From the NCBI GenBank assembly GCA_016791105.1, contig JAEUNM010000125.1, positions 1 through 41,285 on the forward strand: DNA of 41,285 nt, written 5' to 3'. Source of the stretch: Rhodocyclaceae bacterium. GTDB lineage: Bacteria > Pseudomonadota > Gammaproteobacteria > Burkholderiales > Rhodocyclaceae. Within the stretch, counting starts at the first letter, position 1. Each line of letters begins with the position of its first letter. Below are positions 20,105 through 29,700 of the stretch, one piece after another. Under the pieces are notes generated by a model. It did not search any database. It was given only the letters and a program-made list of their open reading frames with translations, and was not told where the DNA came from. The translations under genes and the position numbers were made by a program.

Positions 20105-20590
20105 ATGAAAAACATCCTGTTCAGTTTCGACGACATGACGGCCAAGGACAAGGCCGCCAAGCAAGCCGCCCGTTACTTTTCTCGCGCCGGCGCGAACGTC
20201 GTGCAGCAGGACGTTTCGGCAGCCGTGAAGCGTTCGTCGGGCGTTTCGTACCGCGAAATGTCGCTGACTTTCGCCGATTCGCAACAGGTTGTGCTGCGCA
20301 TCAAGTCGTCTGGCGACATTTTCCAAGTGCTTTTGAACGGCAAGGTCATGCCGATCAAGAACCAAGATGACCACGCCAAGGCCATCGCCGAAATAGCGCA
20401 GGCAATGGACGCTGGGCGCTCGAAGTTCCAGAAGCTGCTTGCGGCAGCCCAGGCCAAACCGCCCGCCGGCCTCCGCACGGCCGCGCCGCGGATCGAACAA
20501 GCGTTGGTCGAGAAACGCGACGCGCTGGTGGCGGCGATTGCCGATGTGCGTGAGCAGATAGCGGCCCTGGCGCCCACTGCGTTGGCTTAA
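20105..20590 (+). CDS. Small leader protein of the counter-defence island
   Basis: 161 residues from ATG 20105, with a weak ribosome-binding site. The strand-rich N-terminal part (MKNILFSFDDMTAKDKAAKQ, then YREMSLTFADSQQVVLRIKS and GDIFQVLLNGKVMPIKNQDD) leads to helices (HAKAIAEIAQAMDAGRSKFQ) and a coiled-coil end. I have the impression that proteins of this type precede polyvalent and DarB-like genes in mobile elements, but I cannot name the family. It is divergent from the cassette array and separated from the next gene by a strong hairpin. Confidence 0.6.
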   Translation: MKNILFSFDDMTAKDKAAKQAARYFSRAGANVVQQDVSAAVKRSSGVSYREMSLTFADSQQVVLRIKSSGDIFQVLLNGKVMPIKNQDDHAKAIAEIAQAMDAGRSKFQKLLAAAQAKPPAGLRTAAPRIEQALVEKRDALVAAIADVREQIAALAPTALA

Positions 20591-20601
20591 CCGTGCGCTT
20601 T

Positions 20602-20626
20602 CACGGGGCGGAAAACGCGCCCCGTG
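20602..20626 (+). terminator. 9-bp GC stem hairpin after the leader gene
   Basis: CACGGGGCG (20602-20610), 7-nt loop GAAAACG, CGCCCCGTG (20618-20626), followed by TTCATCT. It has a strong stem and only a weak U-tract. It probably reduces rather than stops read-through into the very long gene that starts at 20657. Confidence 0.5.
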
Positions 20627-20656
20627 TTCATCTAGGCATGGCAATACCATGCTCCG

Positions 20657-23600
20657 ATGAACGATTTTGTGCGTATCGAAAACGCGGCGCACGCAGGGGC
20701 TTTCGGTGTCAATGGGACGCCGACGCCAACCGATGCGCAGTGCATTGCCGGCAACTACAAGGTCGGCCGGCTCGGCCTGTTCGGCATGCAAATCGCCATC
20801 GAGCAGCCGCGCGGAACCTACCGGACCGGGACTGACGCCAAAACCGGCAAACGCTGGGCGACACGTCTGGCGGCCCACTACGGCTACATAAACGGCTCTG
20901 TCGGCAACGACGGCGATGCCGTCGACTGCTTCATTGGCGCCTATCCACAGGCCGACACGGCGTTCGTGGTCAATCAGAACGTCGGCGGACGCTTCGATGA
21001 GCACAAGGTGATGCTGTGCTTTCCCGACGAGGAAAGCGCGCGCCGCGCCTACCTGGACAGCTATGAGCGCGGCTGGAACGGGCTCGCCAGCATTGCTCGT
21101 GCATCAATACCGCAACTGAAGTGGTGGCTCAAGCACGGCGATATGCGCCGGCCGCTCCGGGCCGAAACGCTACCTCCCGAAGGACTGGAAACCATGACAC
21201 GCAATACCCAATGGAGCGATGACGCACACCCGGTTGGTCAGTCCGTCGACCAGGTGCTGTACGACATTCGCCGTAGTGACGCAGGTCAAAACCTGCTGCT
21301 GGATGCTGTAACCGCGCTCGACATCATCGAGGATGCCGGCGGCGTGCTGGTGTTCGACGCACTGGTAACGCCGTTCGGCAAGCTGGGCCGCAAAATGGAA
21401 GTGCTGCGTGGCGTCATGGAGCGCATTGGCGGGACCGTCAAACCGGTGGCGGTGCAAACAACCGAGCCGTTCAAACAGCGTGGCGTGGCCAACGTGGCGG
21501 CCATCTTCGAGCTTTCGGACGGGCAAACGGTTTCGATTTACTTCCACAACCCAGATGTCACGCCAAACAAGATGGCGGCGGGCGATGAGCTGATCTCCTG
21601 GAAGTGGCTGCTGAACAAGAAGGACGTGACAATCGTTGTGGCGCCCGAGCGCGGCGAAGATTTGAATGTGCGCGAAGTGGCGCGGCGCATCATTCGCCTG
21701 GCCGAAAAGAATAGCCAGGCATTCCAGCGCGCCAACACGCAGCGCGCCGACCGCATGCAACGCATCGACGGGTTGAAGTCCGAAATAGCCGGGCTTGAAA
21801 AAGACTTGGCTGCGGCGCAGAACGAACTGCAGGTTGCCACGTTGGCGGCGGAAGAAAGGGCGGCCGGGCCGAAACGCGAGCCGGCCGAGGCTCCAGGTAC
21901 GCCGCCCGCCGACGTTATGCCCGACGGCTTGTTTTCCAGCGCCGGGGCGACGGCAAAAGCTGCGTGGGATGCGGCGATTGCTGCCAATGCGGACAAGTCA
22001 CATGACCAGCGGTTCTTTTTTGGCATGGATGCCATGCTCAAGGCTCTGCCGATTACCCGCGAAAACAAAGCGGTCGAAGCGGCGTTCAGGCTTCTCGTCA
22101 ACCCACACGTGTTCGGCGCCCTGCCCCAAGGACTTTCGTTTGCCGAGGCGGTTGAACGCATCAAGCAGGTTGCCGCAGCAAGCGTGGATACCATGAACAA
22201 CGAGCAGCCGACCGAACCTAGCAGAGCGCCGGTCAGCACGGGTGAATACCAGTCCGCGGCGGGAGCGATTCGCGAACAAATCAACGGTCTTGCGTCGAGT
22301 GCGACGCGTGGCTTGGTGGCTATTCAAGAAGGGCTGTTTACCGCGCCGGACGCGGCGCTCAGCCAGGCATACGAGGCGGCCTTGGCGCGGCTTGAGGCGG
22401 CGGCAAATGAATACAGCGCCATTGCCGCAAAAAAAGAAATCGATGCGCTGCAGAAAGCCGAAGCGGAACAGTCTGCGCGGTACTCCCGGTTCGACCCGAG
22501 CGACATAAAGATGCCAACGGCCGTGCAGCTTGGCGCCAAAACACTTGTCGGTCCAGGGGTGTCGCAAATTTCGACCAACCAAGACGGCGAAGGGTGGTCA
22601 AACGGGTATCTTTTGGACCTTGGCGAAATGCCCGCCTTTGTGAAGAAGGTGACGAATGAGGTATTTGGCGACGGTCCGTTGCGTAGCGTCAGTTTCGCCC
22701 GGGTAATCAACGCGGTCACCGGCTGCAAAGTGCGCGTAGCGCCGCTGGCCCAGTACCAAGCAGAACATGCGGATACGTCCAGTACCGCGGCGATCAAGAA
22801 AGGCGCAAAGCTTGTGGTGGATGCCGTAGTGCTTGCTTCCGACGATGGCGGCACGCAGACGGCTGTCATGCTTAACCGGCGCTATTACGCCTACTTCGTG
22901 AAGCGATACCAGGGCGCGGAATTCTTTGCGGACCAATCGACACCCTACGTAGCGGTACGCCTGGGTGGAAAGTTGGTTGGTGCTGTGGCGCCGATACATG
23001 GACGAGGGAAGGGTGATGTACTGCGCCTTGCAAAGGCGGCGGCCGGCGAAGCGTCGCCGACGCCTGCGACGCCTGTTCCGCCGACCGTTGTTATCGATGA
23101 CACGGCGATTGCCGCCTACGTTGGCGCGTACCAGTCTGCTGCGGCGCGCCTGGATTTGGCCGTGAAGGGCGTGGATTTGCGCAAAGTCGTTGATGCGCAT
23201 ACTCAAACAGCGGCGCTTGAACAACTGCGGTCTGAATTTCGCGTGGCAAACGAAATGCGCGCGGCCGGCGCGAAAGCGCTCGAGCTTGCCGGAATCAACC
23301 CAAATGACAGCCGGGTTGAGTCGGTGCTGAGAGGTTCTGGCGCGTTAAAGGTGTGGAGTGACGCGATGGACGGGTGTGAAGACATGCTCAAGTCCATCCA
23401 AGACGCAGCGAGGGACGCAACGAGAGTCCGTGCGGCCAAAATGTACGCCGACCTGCCGCCTGATGCCCCCATTGCAGATGCGGCGAAGCTGATCTTCCAA
23501 AAGCGCGGAATACTGCTAGGCGAATTGCCGACGGCCTTGCAGGACTTCCTGACGGCAATCGCCGAAAAGAACGTCGATCGCGTATGGAGCACGTTGTTGA

Positions 23601-26600
23601 ACAATGACAATCTGGCGAGCGCAGAAGTATTTACGCGCGCCACCGGCATTGCGCTTTCGCGCACGATGCGCGACCGCCGCAGGCAAATCGACGCATGGGC
23701 TGGCATCACGGAACAGCAGCGGAAAGACATTGACGCAGGGCGTGACGCGGCGGCGGCAGAGAGGAAAGTTACCGCCAACCTGGATTCTTCGTGGCAGGCG
23801 CTCGCAGCGATCGGCATGGCCGGCGGCAGCACGCTGCAGGACTGGATAAAGACTGAATTCACGAAGGGATTCACCGACGTTGGCACGAAGGCGCGTGGCG
23901 CCGCAACGCAGTACGGCTTGAGCGACGGTTCGCAAATCCAGTATGTCCAGAAAAGCAAGACGGCGAATGCGTTTTTCAAGGCTGCGCTGGCTGCCGGCGG
24001 GCTGCGCAAAGCACTGGAAATGCTTGGGGTGGATATTCCGCCGGCCGCGCCTGCTGCGCCCGATGAAGAGGACGAGGCCGGCCTTGCGGCGTGGACCGAT
24101 TTGCAGTACCGGTTCGAAAACGCAACGCAAGCGTTCAAGGCGTGGCTGTCGGAATCGACAGCCAAAACGGAGTATTCGCCATTCGCTACCGCGCGCGCAA
24201 TGGATCAGGCTGCGAAAACGCACGGCGCGACGGTGGAATGGGATTTCTTCTCACCCGAGGCGACATTCGATAGCGCAACCGGCGAGGCAGACACGGAAGC
24301 GGATTCGGCGATAAGCGAAGACGAGTTCGGCACGGAAGCGGATGTTGGTTGGGAATTCGCCGAGAACGGCGACCAGCAACAAGGGCTGGTGTTTGATGCC
24401 GTGGGCAACAAGGATGCCGGGTTTCTGAGTGTCTCGTATGCCTACCCTGGCAGCGAAAACGCCGCGAAGGTTTCGCGGGCCAGAACGGGCGCGTGGTGCG
24501 TGGAATTCCACGCCGCAAAGTCTTCACCAGGAAATGCGACCAAGGGGTTCGATACCGCGCAGGACGCCGTTGCATACGGGCGCAAACTCGGGTTGCCGTG
24601 GCTGCCCGCATTCGTGGCCTACGTGGCGCGCAACCCGGACCAGTACGGTGGCATCAAGCCGTCGGACCTGGAAGGTCAGGTGCTTGATAGCGCGCTGGGC
24701 GACGAGGAAGACGAGTTCTGCGCGGATGACGAATGGGAATGCATGCCGTCGGTTGACGCCGACGAAGTGGCCTTGGATGGCGACTTCAAGGGCCATCCGT
24801 TCCGCGGAAACCAGTACCGCAAGGCGTCGCGCGAATCCGGCGCCGCGGTACACGCCTCGATGCGGGCCAAGCGCGCTGAACTGCGCGGCAGCAAGCGGGA
24901 GCGGCGCGAGGCGCACACTGCGGCGCATCACATGCACCAGGCCGCCTCCATAACCTCCAGAACGAAGGCGGCGAAACGCTATCACGCGACAATGGCGCGG
25001 TTTCACGCGGGACGGGCCGGCGTGGCGCTCGACAGCGTGGCGCTCGATCGCAGCGAGAACGACGGCGACCAGTACGTCGGGAAGATCAGGCGGGACGGCA
25101 GCATCGTTGGGCGCATTGACATTGGCGACGACGGCAAGGCGATGGTGTATGTCGGCGCTGCCGGCGACGCGCGCGTGGTGTTTCCTTCGGGCACGCGCGC
25201 GATGTATTCGGACGACGACGCGGTGCTGATGGTCGATGCGCTGTTCTCCATGCGCGATGCCGCCGCGCCCGCGCCGGCAGCAAAATCGACCGGCACCGAA
25301 TATCGCTATGCACTGGTGTACCGCCCCGCTGGCATGGGTGCAACGCCTGCCGAGGGTTTCTTGCGCGTTGATCCAGCGCCAGCAGACATTGCCAGCGTGG
25401 CCCGCCATGGCGTGGCCGTGTACAGCCGTGAGCTGACCGAGCAAGAGCTAAAGCAGTTTGAGCTGCGCCGCGTGCATACCGAGGCCGAGCGCGCTGCTGC
25501 GGCGGAAGCCATCGCGCAGCACTTCGCTGGCCACAAGTACGCAGACAACTACTACGAATACGTGAAAGAGGGTGACATGGCCATGCTGGAGGAAGCCATG
25601 CGCCAAGAGCTGTGGAAGCAGTACCCATTCGATGCATTCCCCGACGCAGAGGCTATGCCCAAGGAATCCGGGGCGCGCTTTGCGGTGCTGATGCAGGAAA
25701 AGGCCGTGCAAAGTGATGGGCGGATCACTGTGGATGGCTACACCTATGAAATGGATACAGCCGATGGTTTCATGGTGACGTTTGTAGCCCCTGAAACGGT
25801 GCGAGGCTTGAAGATGTGGGCGAGCGAAGAGGATGCAATCAACGCCAAGATTCAAGATGCCATCAACTTGGCCAAGTCTTCGCCGTACTTGACCAAGCGC
25901 TGGAATTCCAAGCGTGGCGAGGTGACGCACGTAGCGCTGTCCCACATGCCGACCATGGGTGCAGGCAGTGAAACCTACGATGTGGTTTACAGCGATGGTT
26001 CTGTCATGCGCATCAAAGGAGGCGACTTTGACAAAACCATGCAAAAAGAGGCCTACGAAGCCACGCCAGAGGGTGCTGCAGCCATTGCCGCCGAGCGCGC
26101 CCAGCGCGATGCAGCCGCAGCCGAGGCGCAGTCCCGCCGTGAAGCTGCAGAGAAGGCCGCAGCCGCGCGCAAACAAGACTTGGATAGCCAGATTGACGAC
26201 TGGCTGAGCAAGACCAGCTACACGCCCGTGCAAAAGGGGTCGGCCCGAGCCATTCTGTCCCGCGAGGCAATCTATCCCGAGTTCGACAACGCCCAACTGG
26301 CGCGCGTTGAATTCGTGCAGCGCGTGGTGGACAAGGGCGGAAAGCCTAACGTGGAGCAGGTCAACCGAATCAAGGACAAGACCCGCACGCAATGGAATCG
26401 CATGAGCAACGAGGAACAGCGAGAGCATGAGCGCAAGGTTCGTGAAGGCGGCAAAGTTCCTGAGTATTCCCTTGGAAACTACATCGTGACCAAGACTGAA
26501 TACGACTACGCCAATTTCCTAATTGGGAAAAAATCTGCACCGGAGCCTGAAGTGACGCCAGAACAAACAACACCAGCAGCCAACCCCGACCGCGCCCTGT

Positions 26601-26773
26601 TCCAGTCCGTGATCGACGGCACGGTGGCCGACATCCTGGCCCCTGAGCTGGCCGACGACCTGGAAGCCGCCTACACCCGCAACCAGGATGACGCCGAACT
26701 GCTGGCGCTGTTCGAAAAGGCGGTAGAGGCGTACCAAAACGCAATGATGGCCGCTACGGCCAACCTCGCATAA
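20657..26773 (+). CDS. Giant polyvalent protein with InPase-like domain
   Basis: 2038 residues from ATG 20657 (a 4-codon frame ATG-CTC-CGA-TGA overlaps the start). Residues 1 to about 175 (GRLGLFGMQIAIEQPRGTYR, then HYGYINGSVGNDGDAVDCFI and DEHKVMLCFPDEESARRAY) match the inorganic-pyrophosphatase-like (InPase) domain described for phage polyvalent proteins. Large helical segments follow, then a repeat-poor acidic part, a KGHPFRGNQ motif (about 1378) and an alpha/beta part (about 1550-1620). The C-terminal helical region (about 1830-1990) includes DWLSKTSYTPVQKGSARAIL. Polyvalent proteins are thought to be delivered with phage or plasmid DNA and to block host defences. It precedes the DarB-like gene by 11 nt. 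Specific activity is unknown. Confidence 0.7.
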   Translation: MNDFVRIENAAHAGAFGVNGTPTPTDAQCIAGNYKVGRLGLFGMQIAIEQPRGTYRTGTDAKTGKRWATRLAAHYGYINGSVGNDGDAVDCFIGAYPQADTAFVVNQNVGGRFDEHKVMLCFPDEESARRAYLDSYERGWNGLASIARASIPQLKWWLKHGDMRRPLRAETLPPEGLETMTRNTQWSDDAHPVGQSVDQVLYDIRRSDAGQNLLLDAVTALDIIEDAGGVLVFDALVTPFGKLGRKMEVLRGVMERIGGTVKPVAVQTTEPFKQRGVANVAAIFELSDGQTVSIYFHNPDVTPNKMAAGDELISWKWLLNKKDVTIVVAPERGEDLNVREVARRIIRLAEKNSQAFQRANTQRADRMQRIDGLKSEIAGLEKDLAAAQNELQVATLAAEERAAGPKREPAEAPGTPPADVMPDGLFSSAGATAKAAWDAAIAANADKSHDQRFFFGMDAMLKALPITRENKAVEAAFRLLVNPHVFGALPQGLSFAEAVERIKQVAAASVDTMNNEQPTEPSRAPVSTGEYQSAAGAIREQINGLASSATRGLVAIQEGLFTAPDAALSQAYEAALARLEAAANEYSAIAAKKEIDALQKAEAEQSARYSRFDPSDIKMPTAVQLGAKTLVGPGVSQISTNQDGEGWSNGYLLDLGEMPAFVKKVTNEVFGDGPLRSVSFARVINAVTGCKVRVAPLAQYQAEHADTSSTAAIKKGAKLVVDAVVLASDDGGTQTAVMLNRRYYAYFVKRYQGAEFFADQSTPYVAVRLGGKLVGAVAPIHGRGKGDVLRLAKAAAGEASPTPATPVPPTVVIDDTAIAAYVGAYQSAAARLDLAVKGVDLRKVVDAHTQTAALEQLRSEFRVANEMRAAGAKALELAGINPNDSRVESVLRGSGALKVWSDAMDGCEDMLKSIQDAARDATRVRAAKMYADLPPDAPIADAAKLIFQKRGILLGELPTALQDFLTAIAEKNVDRVWSTLLNNDNLASAEVFTRATGIALSRTMRDRRRQIDAWAGITEQQRKDIDAGRDAAAAERKVTANLDSSWQALAAIGMAGGSTLQDWIKTEFTKGFTDVGTKARGAATQYGLSDGSQIQYVQKSKTANAFFKAALAAGGLRKALEMLGVDIPPAAPAAPDEEDEAGLAAWTDLQYRFENATQAFKAWLSESTAKTEYSPFATARAMDQAAKTHGATVEWDFFSPEATFDSATGEADTEADSAISEDEFGTEADVGWEFAENGDQQQGLVFDAVGNKDAGFLSVSYAYPGSENAAKVSRARTGAWCVEFHAAKSSPGNATKGFDTAQDAVAYGRKLGLPWLPAFVAYVARNPDQYGGIKPSDLEGQVLDSALGDEEDEFCADDEWECMPSVDADEVALDGDFKGHPFRGNQYRKASRESGAAVHASMRAKRAELRGSKRERREAHTAAHHMHQAASITSRTKAAKRYHATMARFHAGRAGVALDSVALDRSENDGDQYVGKIRRDGSIVGRIDIGDDGKAMVYVGAAGDARVVFPSGTRAMYSDDDAVLMVDALFSMRDAAAPAPAAKSTGTEYRYALVYRPAGMGATPAEGFLRVDPAPADIASVARHGVAVYSRELTEQELKQFELRRVHTEAERAAAAEAIAQHFAGHKYADNYYEYVKEGDMAMLEEAMRQELWKQYPFDAFPDAEAMPKESGARFAVLMQEKAVQSDGRITVDGYTYEMDTADGFMVTFVAPETVRGLKMWASEEDAINAKIQDAINLAKSSPYLTKRWNSKRGEVTHVALSHMPTMGAGSETYDVVYSDGSVMRIKGGDFDKTMQKEAYEATPEGAAAIAAERAQRDAAAAEAQSRREAAEKAAAARKQDLDSQIDDWLSKTSYTPVQKGSARAILSREAIYPEFDNAQLARVEFVQRVVDKGGKPNVEQVNRIKDKTRTQWNRMSNEEQREHERKVREGGKVPEYSLGNYIVTKTEYDYANFLIGKKSAPEPEVTPEQTTPAANPDRALFQSVIDGTVADILAPELADDLEAAYTRNQDDAELLALFEKAVEAYQNAMMAATANLA

Positions 26774-26784
26774 GGGGCGAAGCA

Positions 26785-29700
26785 ATGGGAATCATGGGCG
26801 GTATTTCGCTGGATGACGCGGGCGGCAGCAGCGCGCTCGCCAACCTGCGCCTGTTGCGCGAGCTGGCGCAGATCAAAATCGGCCTGAAAGAGGGTGGAAG
26901 CGGCCCGTTGGCCGCCATGAAGCGCTTGAAACTTGTAGCGCGCGCCAACCAGATTCGCGTGGCGCTTGGCGCCACCGCGGCACCGAAGGCAGCGCCTGCT
27001 CCCAGCACGCAGGCCGATTCCCTGGCGCTCTACCCATCTGGGGAGGAACGCCTTACACCCGCCCGCCGGCAGAAGGACAACGACGCGGCTATCGCATTGC
27101 TCGAAACAATCCAGTCGCGCGGACCTGGGCAGGAAGTGACCGAGGCCGAACGGGCCGTGCTTGCCAAATACACCGGCAACGGCGGCAACCTTGTGGGTGC
27201 ATCAGGCCGTAAGGGTAGCCCATACGAGTATTACACGCCCAAGCCCATCGCCAGCGCTGCTTGGGGCGTGCTGGCTGAACTCGGCTTCAGTGGCGGCAAG
27301 GTGCTGGACCCATGCGCCGGTACCGGCATATTTGGCGCCACCAAGCCGGCTGGCGCGACGGTGGACGCCGTTGAACTGTCGCCCATTTCCGGGGCGATCA
27401 ACCAAGCGCTCAACGGCAACTGTACCGTGGCGCCGTTCGAGGAAGTCGCCAGCCGGACGCCGGAAGAGGTCTATGACGCAGTAATCACCAATGTGCCGTT
27501 TGGTGACGCGGCAATGCGCGGCGGCAATGCGCTGAAAGACCCGCTGTACCAGTCCGAGGACTTGGAAGGGTACTTTTTGATGCGGACCATGGGCAAGCTT
27601 AAGCCGGGCGGCCTGGCGGCGTATATCTGCCCGCCGCGCGTGGTGAGCGGGCTTGGAAAGAAAGAGCAGAACGTCCGCTACCAAATGAGCCTGATGGGCG
27701 AATTCATCGGCGCGTACCGCCTGCCGAACAGCGTTTTTCAGTTGGCTACGGAAGCCGACACCATCACCGACTTGGTGGTGTTCCGCAAGCACACACACGA
27801 GCAGAAAGCGCAGATCGACGCCTGCATGGATAGCGGCAAGTCCGACGTGCTGCGCGAAGCGTCCGTGCTGTGGGGCGACTTCATCGAAGGCCAGTATTTC
27901 AAGGGCGAAGGCCGGCGCTTCCAGTTTGGCGAATTCGTCGCCAAAGACCCCAGCAAGTTCCGCGACGTTGACCGCGTGGTTGCTGCGGATGGCGGCAAGC
28001 CGGCGGATGTGGCAAAACTCATGACAAAGCTGGGCAGCGGGCGAATTGATTGGCCCGCTGTGGATGCCGTTCCCGCGATCCCGGCGGAAACCAACGATGG
28101 CGATGCCATCTATGACGGCGGCGCAATTTCGATTCTGAAAAACGGCCGCGTGGTCCGGAAAGAGGGCGCGAGCGACGAATACGGGGCGGAACTGCTGGCA
28201 AAGCTATCCAGCCCGGTGGACGCCGTGCTCAATGCGGTTTCTCACGCGCAGGCGAAGGAGCTGTTGGCAATTTACGGGGACAGGGCGCCGGAATGGTTGC
28301 GCGTGGTGGAGGCGGGAATCGGCGCCACGATGGATTCGGCGACCTACGCAGGGACCATATCGCCTTTCTGGGGCGTCATCGCGGCAGCCCTGGCGGCCGA
28401 GGAAGTCATCAAGCTGCGTGGGGCCGGCTTCAATTACCTGGCCGGGTTTCCGGAAATCAGCGCAGCGATTCAGGAACACGCCTCGCGCGTCATCGCGGCG
28501 CGGGAAACTGTCTCTGGCATGCCGCGCCTGGTAAACGCATTGGAGCGAATACCTTCCCTCTACGCAGGCAAGGAGTTTTCGCCAATGTGGAAGGGTGAGG
28601 ACGTAGCGCCAGCCGAGAAAATCGAATACACGGCAGCGCAACGGTTTGATGCCCTGCGCTACGCCAAGGGCGATGAACGCGGCGCCGTTCCGATGGAAGA
28701 CTGGAAGGCGATTTACGCCATTGACCCGTTTGATTCCGATCACTGGTGCGTTACCGCCGACGGCAAGGTTATCTCCGCAAACGACTACTACACCGGAACC
28801 TACGGGGCTTTGATGGAAAGCCTCAAGGCGGAACTCGATACGGCCACGGACGAAAGGATTCGGGCCAAGATAATCCGGCAGATGAATCGCGCAACGGCGC
28901 TTGTCAACATACCGGACTTTGACAAACTGAACTATGACCTGCAGTCGCCGTTTGTTTCGCAGCATGTGAAACTGCAATTCCTGCGTGAAAACCTCAGCGG
29001 TCGGTTCGAGCTAAAGACGAGCGGGGCGGGAAAACTGCTGTTCCAGGTTGATGGAAACGGCAGAGAGCAGTCTGTTCGGGCGCTCAAGCGTATGGCGGTT
29101 TGGCTGAATACCGGCACCATAACGGCCGGCATGAGCAGCCAGGCAATTGAGGAAGACCCAGAGGAATACCGTCAGTTGATGGCGGCGATCAAGGAGTTGG
29201 TTGCCAGGGGTAACGCTGGGTTCGATGTCTGGATGAAGTCATCCGGCAAAACCAAGGCGCTCAAGGCCGAATTCAACCTTTCGTCGGCCGGCTTCGTCGG
29301 CATCGAGGAAGACGCAAGCGCCGTCAAAATCGACGGCTTCAATATGCGCCTGAACGGCGTGGATATTGAATTCCGTGATTACCAGAACCAGGCCATCCGG
29401 CAATACACGCGCAACCTGAGTGGAATTTGCGCGCTCGATGTCGGGTTGGGAAAGACGCTCACCGCCCTGGCCGCCGTCAAGCACATACACAACGTCGGGG
29501 CCAAGAAGCGGACCATCTTCGCCGTGCCAAAGTCAGTGCTGGCCAACTGGCAACGCGAGGCGATGAGCTTGTACCAGGATACCGGCGACTGCCTTTTTGT
29601 TGGGGTTCGAGACGGCCAAACGAACGCCAAATTCTTCAACGAAGACCTGGCGAAAATCCCAAGCGGGCGGTACGCCAAGATTTTCATGTCGATCGATACG

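Noticed and set aside
19946..21004. Upstream extension of the DUF4326 gene to 482 codons
   Set aside because: It runs antisense through the 161- and 2038-residue genes and through the array promoter; ATG 19945 has a ribosome-binding site and begins just before the conserved domain.
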